A DNA stretch of 12,111 nucleotides, taken from a bacterium (GTDB lineage: Bacteria > Patescibacteriota > Microgenomatia > JAUYPR01). The number at the start of each line of letters is the position of its first letter. Position 1 is the first letter of the stretch. The stretch covers positions 1 to 12,111 of the forward strand of contig JAUYPR010000008.1 in NCBI GenBank assembly GCA_030695785.1, read 5' to 3'. Positions 1-5,412 of the stretch are shown piece after piece. Below the pieces are notes generated by a model that had not been told where the DNA came from, made no database searches, and saw only the letters and a program-made list of their open reading frames with translations. A program made the translations under genes and the position numbers.

Positions 1-114
1 AGGGTCGTTCATGCGGCTGAGCATGCCAAAAATAATCATGGTCGCACCAACAGTTGCGGCTTTGGCAACAAGTTGTGCGGCTGTATTGGAAATAACTTTT
101 GACCAGGCAAGCAT
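1..114 (-). CDS. Probable oligosaccharide flippase, N-terminal fragment (partial)
   Basis: Only the first 38 codons are present; the gene runs off the left edge. The ATG at 114-112 shares one base with the khpB stop codon (TAATG), so the two genes are translationally coupled. The peptide begins MLAWSKVISNTAAQLVAKAA, followed by a hydrophobic run (VGATMIIFGMLS). A short polar start, then an N-T-x-x-Q-L-x-x-K pattern leading into the first membrane helix, is typical of Wzx/MATE-type polysaccharide flippases, which move lipid-linked sugar units across the inner membrane. The family assignment rests on this short stretch and is tentative; another multi-pass membrane protein is possible. That an open frame starts exactly at the upstream stop codon makes a real gene likely. 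Confidence 0.5.
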   Translation of the reverse strand, partial: MLAWSKVISNTAAQLVAKAATVGATMIIFGMLSRMNDP

Positions 115-581
115 TAGTGTGGATACACCATCAATCGTCTATCGCGCCCTTCACCCACACTCTCTGTCCGGACGTCTGTCCGTAGAGAAAGCGCCACATG
201 AATGACACGACGCTCTACCGCTTCAAGTGTTTCAAACTGATGTGGCTCTCCGGATGCCGCCACCGTATCGGCAACTTCGTTGGCGTGCCGGGTTAAATAT
301 TCTTCCCGCGACGCGCGCCATCCGGCCACATCCACAAACAGCCGCCGCCACTCACCGCACGCCTTTGCGACCACAAACGAAAGGAGAAGCTGAAACGAGT
401 AAAGCCCTTCGCCGTGATACCCAATCAACATGCCCATATCACTGCCTTCGATGAGAATGTAGGTTGCGCGCTCTTCACCTTCGCCTTCACTGCGCACGGC
501 AACATCACCGGAAATACCCAAGACGCCGAGCATTTCTTCTGTTTTCGTTTTGATGATGGTTGATTCGTCGTTCATGCTCAT
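114..581 (-). CDS. khpB: KhpB/Jag family RNA-binding protein (KH + R3H)
   Basis: This is a small cytoplasmic RNA-binding protein that, with KhpA, is linked in Firmicutes to regulation of cell elongation and division. With the start at 581 it has 155 residues. A type-II KH-like domain covers about 38-85, with the G-x-x-G loop as GYHG (54-57) inside MLIGYHGEGL. An R3H domain covers about 88-133, with the R-x-x-x-H signature at R124-H128 (RRVIH). The N-terminal Jag_N domain of longer homologues is missing. I chose 581 because this ATG overlaps the yidC stop as ATGA; an in-frame ATG at 575 is equally possible, and an upstream start at 632 would overlap yidC by 55 bases for no reason. The order yidC-jag is the classical one. 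The family call is secure; the exact start is less so. Confidence 0.88.
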   Translation of the reverse strand: MSMNDESTIIKTKTEEMLGVLGISGDVAVRSEGEGEERATYILIEGSDMGMLIGYHGEGLYSFQLLLSFVVAKACGEWRRLFVDVAGWRASREEYLTRHANEVADTVAASGEPHQFETLEAVERRVIHVALSLRTDVRTESVGEGRDRRLMVYPH

Positions 582-1357
582 TTCCGCAGTTGCCATTGCT
601 GAATAATACCAAGGAGTGAGAATGTGTTCCAATACAGCGCAAGTCCGATGGGGAATTGATACGCCGCAATACCAATCATGACAGGGAACACCACCATCAT
701 CTGCTTTTGCACACCCTGCATCATTTCCTCGGTTGATTCTTTTTCATCTTTCTTCTTTTCTTTTTTCGGGGGAGTTGGCGTTTGTGGCATCAGTTTCGAC
801 TGCACCAGTTGCAATCCGGCTGTAACAACCGGGATCAAAAGCATCCACCATCCAATGGTCGCGTACTCACTTGGCCGCGCGCCAAGCGAGACGCCAAAAA
901 ACGTTGTGTCGAGCGCGCTCGTCAGATGGAGTGATGGGAAATAGAGTTTTTGATTCAAGTCTGCAAGCAGTGCGCTCGGGTCGGTCGCACTAAATACGAG
1001 GTTCAAAAGTCCGTACAGCGCAAACAGAACAGGGAGTTGGACGACTAACAATAGGCAGCCGGTTGCCGGATTCACGCCGTGTTCTTTATACAAACGCAGT
1101 TGTTCTTCTTGGTGCTTTTTAGCATCATGCCCATGCTGTTGTTTCAACTCTTTGAGTTGGGGCGCGAGTTTCTGCATTTTCTGCATCTGCACCATTTGAG
1201 TTTTGGTGAATGGCCAAAGAATCCCGCGGACAATAATGGTTAAAAGAACAATGGACCACCCCAACGATCCGGGCACGTGCAGTGCGGATAGCCCTGTGTA
1301 GAGCAACAACAAAATATTCGTGAGCGGAGCAACAAACAGGAGGTTCCAGATATTCAT
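578..1357 (-). CDS. yidC: Membrane protein insertase YidC (Oxa1 family, short form)
   Basis: YidC inserts and folds membrane proteins, alone or with SecYEG. With the ATG at 1357 it has 259 residues. Membrane segments are visible at about 5-24, 33-50, 98-122, 168-186 and 222-252. A charged amphipathic hairpin lies between the second and third (about 51-95, rich in K, Q and E). The conserved hydrophilic-groove arginine is R44 in TIIVRGILWPF. A very basic loop (KKEKKKDEK, about 198-206) precedes the last hydrophobic region. The large periplasmic domain of Gram-negative YidC is absent, giving the SpoIIIJ/Oxa1-like form. The ATG overlaps the yidD stop (ATGA); a GTG at 1366 is an alternative start. 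There is no clear Shine-Dalgarno, so translation is probably coupled. Its place between yidD and khpB is the standard order. Confidence 0.95.
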   Translation of the reverse strand: MNIWNLLFVAPLTNILLLLYTGLSALHVPGSLGWSIVLLTIIVRGILWPFTKTQMVQMQKMQKLAPQLKELKQQHGHDAKKHQEEQLRLYKEHGVNPATGCLLLVVQLPVLFALYGLLNLVFSATDPSALLADLNQKLYFPSLHLTSALDTTFFGVSLGARPSEYATIGWWMLLIPVVTAGLQLVQSKLMPQTPTPPKKEKKKDEKESTEEMMQGVQKQMMVVFPVMIGIAAYQFPIGLALYWNTFSLLGIIQQWQLRK

Positions 1358-1569
1358 GGGTGACACGAGAGGATGCGCAAAAGCCCCAATCGTAGTCCCT
1401 GTATTGTACCATGTTCCTGGATTGCCCGAATAGTGTAGTTGGAACAGGTTTCTTCATACTTGCACAGCCGTCCAAACCCAAGCACGCGCAAAAACCCATG
1501 GTCAGGCGAGAGGGTGAGTTGGTACGCGCGGACAAAACCGATGGTGAGCCCGCTAGGTGAGAATCGCAC
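1354..1569 (-). CDS. yidD: Membrane protein insertion efficiency factor YidD
   Basis: YidD is a small membrane-associated protein that assists YidC-dependent insertion. The 71-residue product shows the family pattern: an N-terminal amphipathic helix with RAYQLTLSPDHGFLR, the C-x(5)-C-S-x-Y motif as CKYEETCSNY (about 36-45), and a C-terminal LRILSCHP. It starts with GTG at 1569, inside the end of rnpA (17-base overlap); I see no ATG further in that would keep the conserved N-terminal helix. It ends right after CHP, so it lacks the G-G-x-D-P-V tail common in longer homologues; the stop overlaps the yidC start. The family call is strong because of the cysteine motif and the rnpA-yidD-yidC order. 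Confidence 0.9.
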   Translation of the reverse strand: MRFSPSGLTIGFVRAYQLTLSPDHGFLRVLGFGRLCKYEETCSNYTIRAIQEHGTIQGLRLGLLRILSCHP

Positions 1570-1867
1570 GCAATTCCTCCTGGATTTTTTGCGATGACAC
1601 CCTCAATAATTCTTTTTTTGGAATAATGATGACATCTAACCCGCAGTCTTTTAAAGGTAACGCGGCCGCGTGACACAGCCGCCGTGCACGGTTACGGTCA
1701 GTCGCTTTGAGCGAAAACTTTTTTGAAACAACAACACCGAGCCGGAGAACGTGGATATTGTTTGTCTGAAAAAAAACAGTCATAACAGACGTCTCGTGTT
1801 TTTTTCCAGTCCGGCGGCACATACGGAACGCTATTGGGTCATTGAGGCGGAATTTGCGGGGGAGCAT
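1553..1867 (-). CDS. rnpA: Ribonuclease P protein component
   Basis: RnpA is the small basic protein subunit that binds RNase P RNA and helps cleave the 5' leader from pre-tRNA. The 104-residue length is slightly below the usual ~110-120. The start MLPRKFRLNDPIAF matches the family's L-x-x-x-x-R-L pattern. The RNR signature that contacts the RNA is KATDRNRARR (54-63), preceded by the strand LRLGVVVSKKF (41-51). The strand DVIIIPKKE (78-86) occupies the usual hydrophobic beta position. The ATG lies 5 bases after the rpmH stop and the 3' end overlaps yidD, so it belongs to the rpmH operon. Identification is secure from the motif plus the rpmH-rnpA order. Confidence 0.95.
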   Translation of the reverse strand: MLPRKFRLNDPIAFRMCRRTGKKHETSVMTVFFQTNNIHVLRLGVVVSKKFSLKATDRNRARRLCHAAALPLKDCGLDVIIIPKKELLRVSSQKIQEELRAILT

Positions 1868-1872
1868 ATTGT

Positions 1873-2016
1873 TTAGTGCCCAATCGTAAGACGGACTCTG
1901 CCTTTTTGTCTTCGGCGGGCAAGTACTCTTCTTCCGTCATGTGTTGCGATGCGGCTCCGAAATCCGTGTTTCCTCAGACGGTGTAAGTGTTTTGGCTGGT
2001 ATGTCCGTTTGGGCAT
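1873..2016 (-). CDS. rpmH: 50S ribosomal protein L34
   Basis: L34 is a very small, basic protein of the large ribosomal subunit that binds 23S rRNA. The 47-residue product begins MPKRTYQPKHLHRLRKHGFR and continues with SRIATHDGRRVLARRRQKGR, which is an almost complete match to the conserved KRTYQP...HGFR.R...GR.VLARRR.KGR pattern. The reading frame stays open upstream to a further start codon at 2103, but that would overlap dnaA, and the family always starts just before KRTYQP, so ATG 2016 is right. A good -10 hexamer lies 8 bases upstream (see the promoter entry), so the mRNA may be almost leaderless. It is the first gene of the operon rpmH-rnpA-yidD-yidC-khpB-flippase. Confidence 0.97.
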   Translation of the reverse strand: MPKRTYQPKHLHRLRKHGFRSRIATHDGRRVLARRRQKGRVRLTIGH

Positions 2017-2024
2017 ATATCCAT

Positions 2025-2053
2025 AGTATACGATATTGGCGGTGGTGATACAA
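2025..2053 (-). promoter_or_regulatory. Predicted rpmH operon promoter
   Basis: Read on the minus strand, TATACT (2030-2025) is a near-consensus -10 element; 17 bases upstream is TTGTAT (2053-2048), a weak -35 sharing only TTG with the consensus. Transcription would start about 2017-2019, one to three bases before the rpmH ATG at 2016. This is a prediction from hexamer match and spacing, not a demonstrated promoter. Confidence 0.45.
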
Positions 2054-2054
2054 T
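2046..2054 (+). promoter_or_regulatory. Predicted dnaA promoter (extended -10)
   Basis: TGATACAAT forms an extended -10 (TGn plus TACAAT, one mismatch to TATAAT) ending nine bases before the dnaA ATG at 2064. I see no good -35 at 16-18 bp upstream, which fits an extended -10 promoter. It overlaps the -35 of the divergent rpmH promoter, so polymerase binding at the two would be mutually exclusive. The start of transcription would fall at about 2060-2062, leaving almost no leader. Confidence 0.42.
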
Positions 2055-2063
2055 GGTGGCCGT

Positions 2064-3407
2064 ATGGACGACCGCAAGATTCAGAACCAACTTTTCGAAA
2101 CACTCACGCAGAAGGTATCCACACTGCATTTACAAATGTTTTTTCGCCACGCACAGCTTCGGTCTTCACAAAGCGGCATGGTCGAGCTGCGGGTAGGGAG
2201 TGCGTATGCGCAACAAATCATCAGCCAACGTTATCAGGGTTTGGTGGCAGACGTGCTTGAAACAATCATGGGGGGACGGCCCCAGCTGCGGGTCGTATTG
2301 GATCCATCTATCCTGCCAACCCAATTAGCCGAACCAAGCGGCCCACTCTTTACCGACAAACAACAATCTATGACAACATCACCCTCTCTGCTGCGTAAAG
2401 ATTTTACCTTTGAAACCTTTGCTGTCGCATCCTCAAACCAACTCGCGAACGCCGCCGCCCAAGCAGTTGCGAAATCTCCAGGAACATCGTACAACCCTTT
2501 GTTTTTGTATGGCGGTACTGGTGTTGGAAAAACCCATCTTATGCAGGCGATCGGCAATGCCATTCTCACTATGAGCCCGTCAGCGCGGATCATGTACTGC
2601 TCGGGCGAGGATTTCACGAATGAACTTATTTCTTCGATCCAAGCCAGATCAACCGGCGTGTTTAAACGCCGCTACCGCAACGCCAACCTTCTTTTAGTGG
2701 ATGATGTTCATTTCATTGCGGGGAAAAACGCGGTGCAGGAAGAATTTTTCAATACTTTTAACGCGATTTTGCGTTCAGGCAACCAAATTATCCTCACCGC
2801 CGACCAGGCACCGCGCGAGATCCAAAAACTCGAGGCGCGCCTACGTTCCCGGTTTGAGGCTGGCATGATCGCCGATCTTTTACCGCCAGACTTCGAACTC
2901 CGGACCGCAATCCTTTTAATTAAAGCGAAGAATATTGGGGTTCCAATTGAAATGATCACCGCCCAGACCATTGCTGCACGGGCAGAAAGCGTGCGGCAAA
3001 TGGAGGGAATATTCAATCAGCTCTTGGTTGTCGCTGCGCTTCATCATGTTCCACTTAATGTCGATTTAGTACAAAAACACCTTCAAAAAACCGCGCAGGT
3101 CCAAGAAAAAAAAGATATTTTGCGCCCAGAAGTTATTCTTGACGCGGTGTTATCGTACTACCATCTCACCCTCCCACAACTTGAAAGTAAAAAACGCGAC
3201 CGACTCTTTGTCCGCCCGCGGCAGATGGCTATGTATCTTATACGGAAAGAGTTGAATCTTCCATTTAAAGCCATTGGTGAACTTCTTGGTGGCAGAGATC
3301 ACACCACTATCCTTCATGGCGTCCAACATATCCACCAACTTTTACAATCCCGCGGCGACCTTGGGGATGATCTTGCTCGGATTCGCCAACGCTTGTTTCC
3401 TGGATGA
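2064..3407 (+). CDS. dnaA: Chromosomal replication initiator DnaA
   Basis: DnaA binds DnaA boxes at oriC, forms an ATP-dependent filament and melts the origin. All four domains are visible in 447 residues: domain I (1-80), a short linker (81-108), the AAA+ domain (about 110-330) and DNA-binding domain IV (about 350-447). Walker A is GGTGVGKT (150-157), Walker B is LLLVDD (209-214), the arginine-finger region is LRSRFEAGMIADL (260-272), and the sensor-2 arginine is R311 in RQMEG. Domain IV carries the basic stretch around R378-R386 and the DnaA signature GGRDHTTILHGVQHI (409-423). The ATG at 2064 gives a full domain I beginning MDDRKIQNQLFETL, so it is preferred. An oriC-like region follows directly. 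The call is certain. Confidence 0.98.
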   Translation: MDDRKIQNQLFETLTQKVSTLHLQMFFRHAQLRSSQSGMVELRVGSAYAQQIISQRYQGLVADVLETIMGGRPQLRVVLDPSILPTQLAEPSGPLFTDKQQSMTTSPSLLRKDFTFETFAVASSNQLANAAAQAVAKSPGTSYNPLFLYGGTGVGKTHLMQAIGNAILTMSPSARIMYCSGEDFTNELISSIQARSTGVFKRRYRNANLLLVDDVHFIAGKNAVQEEFFNTFNAILRSGNQIILTADQAPREIQKLEARLRSRFEAGMIADLLPPDFELRTAILLIKAKNIGVPIEMITAQTIAARAESVRQMEGIFNQLLVVAALHHVPLNVDLVQKHLQKTAQVQEKKDILRPEVILDAVLSYYHLTLPQLESKKRDRLFVRPRQMAMYLIRKELNLPFKAIGELLGGRDHTTILHGVQHIHQLLQSRGDLGDDLARIRQRLFPG

Positions 3408-3454
3408 TGTTTTATCCACTCCTTATCCACACAAAGAATCTCCAAATCTTCCCC

Positions 3455-3473
3455 GAGAATCTTCGAGATTCTC
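3455..3473. repeat. Perfect inverted repeat within oriC
   Basis: GAGAATCT and AGATTCTC are perfect 8-base arms separated by the three bases TCG. The right arm overlaps the DnaA-box-like site at 3469-3477. No T-run follows on the plus strand and no A-run precedes it, so a rho-independent terminator is unlikely. It may be a protein-binding palindrome or an extruding hairpin at the origin. Confidence 0.6.
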
Positions 3474-3517
3474 CACATATCCACAAGCTCTATTACAAAT
3501 ACTATTCATTATTTATA

Positions 3518-3526
3518 TGGTAGTAT
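3518..3526 (+). promoter_or_regulatory. Possible promoter for the nuclease-dnaN-dciA operon
   Basis: TGGTAGTAT reads as an extended -10 (TGn plus TAGTAT, four of six matches to TATAAT) ending six bases before the ATG at 3533. No convincing -35 is seen. It is the only plausible promoter between oriC and dnaN, since the nuclease gene overlaps dnaN. It is a weak match. Confidence 0.3.
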
Positions 3527-3532
3527 ACCGCT

Positions 3533-4003
3533 ATGACATGGTGGATATTTCTTCTTCTCCTTGTTCTGTTTATCGCAACCATTATCCTCGCATATATTTA
3601 CGGCCGGACACAACGGAAAGCTTTGGTTGAAACTGATACACTTCCCCCAAACCTCCTTGCGCTTTACCAAGAAATTCAAAAACTTCCATCGCGGGTTTTA
3701 TCCACAATCCAAGGATCCATTAATCCAAAAAAAGGGAAAGTTGCGGAATTATTAACCTACGCAGAGTTGCGTTACGACTATGATGTTATCATTCCACTTG
3801 GACAACCGATCGATTTTATTGGGATTAAAGAAGGACAACGGATTGACTTTATTGAAGTGAAATCTGGATCTGCTGTTCTCTCGCCCGAGCAAGAAGAAAT
3901 CCGCCGGATGATTCAGGGTGGTCTTGTCCGGTTCCGGCTGATCAATTTGAATGACGATGCACTGCAGCCATTTCTTGATCGGGGTGATATCATCGTCAGA
4001 TGA
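3533..4003 (+). CDS. Membrane-anchored endonuclease related to archaeal Holliday junction resolvase
   Basis: The 156-residue product starts with one hydrophobic helix (about 3-24, WWIFLLLLVLFIATIILAYI), followed by a short basic stretch and a soluble nuclease-like domain (about 65-135). The domain shows a PD-(D/E)xK layout: E72 in GKVAELL, D94 in PLGQPIDFIGI (88-98), and E108-V-K110 in IDFIEVKSG, followed by LSPEQEEIRRMIQGG with Q120. This matches the pattern I know for the Endonuc_Holl family (Pfam PF10107), whose function is unproven. The domain would face the cytoplasm beside the membrane. An ATGA overlap with dnaN ties its expression to the clamp. A perfect DnaA box lies inside its coding region. 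The family call is from motif memory; activity is inferred from intact D/E/K residues. Confidence 0.75.
   Translation: MTWWIFLLLLVLFIATIILAYIYGRTQRKALVETDTLPPNLLALYQEIQKLPSRVLSTIQGSINPKKGKVAELLTYAELRYDYDVIIPLGQPIDFIGIKEGQRIDFIEVKSGSAVLSPEQEEIRRMIQGGLVRFRLINLNDDALQPFLDRGDIIVR
3698..3706 (+). other. Perfect DnaA box inside the nuclease gene
   Basis: TTATCCACA matches the consensus exactly and lies about 210 bp downstream of the intergenic box cluster, in the same orientation. The perfect 9-mer is expected by chance only about 0.1 times in both strands of a 12-kb window, so it may be part of an extended origin. Confidence 0.6.
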
Positions 4004-5112
4004 AGATTATTGTTGGGCATAGCGAAACAAAACGGGCGTTAACCGCAGTCGCACGATCGGTTTCCCGGCGGGGCGACCTTCCGATCCTCACCAATATATG
4101 CGTGCACAAAGGAGAAGGAGAGTTGACATTCAGTGCGACTGACCTTGTGACCGCAATTCAATATACAATTCCTGCTCAAGGAGAAGGCTCGGGCATGGTT
4201 TGTGTTCCGGCGATGGTGTTTGTGGAGTTTGTACATTCTCTTCCAGAAACCGACATAACCCTCCACCTTGAAGATGGAAAACTATCTATTCATAGTGGGT
4301 CATTCACAGCGACCATACAAGGAGCACGTGGGGAAGATTTTCCAACTCTTCCCATATTTGATTCGGAAAAGGCGATGTTTATTGCTGGAAAAACACTGCG
4401 CGAAACAATTGAGCGCGTCAGCCTTGCCGCGTCTACGGACGAAAGCCGGAGAGAAATGACCGGAATTCTTCTGACGTACGAGAAAGGGGTCCTTTCGCTC
4501 GTTGCAACAGATGGGTATCGGTTAAGTAAGAGTATGGTTTCTGTGGATAAATCTGAGGGGAATATGTCGTTCATTCTGCCGGCACGATCTATGATGGAGC
4601 TCGCACGGCTCATTGGGGAAAATGACAAAACGCTAGTTGGGGTGATATTCCAAGGCAGCCAGGTCTTGTTTTCGATTGAACGGGTGACACTGGTCAGTAG
4701 TCTCATTGATGGACAGTTTCCACCTTATGAACGGATTCTTCCTGGACCACCGACCACCCGTTTGATGGTTGAGCGGGATGTGTTGGAAAAAGCAGTGCGT
4801 TTGGCGGGCATTTTTTCGCGGGCGGTTGCTGGTGTGGTGCGCCTCACGGTTACACCAAAGAAAACTCCATCGCTCACGTTATCGTCATCTATAGAACAGA
4901 TTGGAACGCAAGAGGGGAGCATTGACGCATCGGTGGAGGGGGAAGAGTTGGTGATTGCGCTCAACAGTCGGTATCTTTTAGACGCGATCCATGCGACCAA
5001 AGCAAGTCAGGTTGCCCTCGAGTTTTCCGGAGCACTCAAACCCTGCAAAATTTCCGGCATTGGGGAAGAGGGTGTGTTTCACATCATTATGCCAGTCCGC
5101 CTTCAGGGGTAA
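4000..5112 (+). CDS. dnaN: DNA polymerase III beta subunit (sliding clamp)
   Basis: The clamp forms a ring dimer around DNA and tethers the replicative polymerase and repair factors. At 370 residues it has the normal family length, with three repeated clamp domains (about 1-120, 128-245, 250-370). Recognisable landmarks are the domain-1 start MKIIVGHSETKRALTAVAR, GEDFPTLP (111-118), VATDGYRLS (168-176) of the peptide-binding pocket region, LIDGQFPPYERILP (235-248), and the C-terminal MPVRL (364-368). The ATG overlaps the stop of the upstream nuclease gene (ATGA), so the two are co-translated. The third domain is somewhat divergent, with a variable stretch around 285-310, but no key motif is missing. 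dciA follows after three bases. Confidence 0.97.
   Translation: MKIIVGHSETKRALTAVARSVSRRGDLPILTNICVHKGEGELTFSATDLVTAIQYTIPAQGEGSGMVCVPAMVFVEFVHSLPETDITLHLEDGKLSIHSGSFTATIQGARGEDFPTLPIFDSEKAMFIAGKTLRETIERVSLAASTDESRREMTGILLTYEKGVLSLVATDGYRLSKSMVSVDKSEGNMSFILPARSMMELARLIGENDKTLVGVIFQGSQVLFSIERVTLVSSLIDGQFPPYERILPGPPTTRLMVERDVLEKAVRLAGIFSRAVAGVVRLTVTPKKTPSLTLSSSIEQIGTQEGSIDASVEGEELVIALNSRYLLDAIHATKASQVALEFSGALKPCKISGIGEEGVFHIIMPVRLQG
4542..4550 (-). other. Perfect DnaA box inside dnaN (reverse orientation)
   Basis: TGTGGATAA on the plus strand is the exact reverse complement of TTATCCACA. It encodes the V-D-K codons of dnaN, so coding may account for it, but it is the third perfect box within 1.1 kb of the dnaA 3' end. 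Confidence 0.5.
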
Positions 5113-5115
5113 ACC

Positions 5116-5406
5116 ATGCGCCCGCTTTCTGCTATTCTGCCTGCTGTTTTGGATCGAAAACGGAATCGGTCGGCGCTTTTTGGGCTGAAAGTACAAGATG
5201 CATGGTTTGGGGTGGTGGAAGAGGTGGTGGGGGAGGCGGCGGCAATGGGGAGTTCGGTCGAGGCATTGCGCGGAGACACGCTCATTGTGCGTACGGCATC
5301 GTCTGCACTGTCCACCGAATTGCGCTTGTACTCAAAGCAGATTTTTGGAAAGTTAAACAGCCTCCTCCCGCGGCCAATGATTCGAAAGATGCGGTTTCGG
5401 GGGTAG
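5116..5406 (+). CDS. dciA: DciA-like replicative helicase loader (DUF721)
   Basis: DciA is the ancestral bacterial factor that interacts with the replicative helicase DnaB and helps load it at the origin in species lacking DnaC or DnaI. The 96-residue product shows the compact DUF721 layout: an N-terminal helix (LSAILPAVLDRKR), a central W-containing segment (DAWFGVVEEVVGEAAAMGS, about 28-46), the strand DTLIVRTASSALSTELRLYS (about 54-73) with the typical V-x-x-S-x-W/A-x-x-E-L-R-L pattern, and IRKMRFR at the end. It sits in a KH-like fold class. The ATG is three bases after the dnaN stop, with AGGGG as a plausible Shine-Dalgarno six bases before it. Linkage to dnaA and dnaN supports the role. 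The family is distant and short, so the call rests on pattern and context. Confidence 0.82.
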   Translation: MRPLSAILPAVLDRKRNRSALFGLKVQDAWFGVVEEVVGEAAAMGSSVEALRGDTLIVRTASSALSTELRLYSKQIFGKLNSLLPRPMIRKMRFRG

Positions 5407-5412
5407 GCTGGT

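Larger units (their letters stand above)
3408..3532. other. Probable oriC: DnaA-box cluster plus AT-rich region
   Basis: This is the only sizeable intergenic DNA in the window, and it directly follows dnaA. It holds four same-strand DnaA-box-like 9-mers: TTATCCACT (3412-3420), TTATCCACA (3423-3431, perfect consensus), TTCTCCACA (3469-3477) and ATATCCACA (3477-3485). The first pair is 11 bp apart start to start; the last two share one base. A short spacer (AGCT) follows, then an AT-rich stretch (3490-3527) beginning CTATTACAAATACTATTC, which could be the unwinding element. An inverted repeat lies at 3455-3473. The architecture (boxes, short spacer, AT-rich DNA with CTA/TTA triplets) resembles the basal unwinding systems known from Bacillus. 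GC skew would be the decisive test and was not computed. Confidence 0.8.

Noticed and set aside
1125..1676. 183-codon open frame on the minus strand crossing yidC, yidD and rnpA
   Set aside because: It lies in another frame over three well-recognised genes and has no recognisable domain or plausible start context.
1873..2103. Longer L34 starting at 2103
   Set aside because: It would overlap the dnaA start, and the extra 29 residues have no counterpart in L34.
3455..3473. Rho-independent terminator for dnaA
   Set aside because: The hairpin is not followed by a T-run and sits among DnaA boxes.
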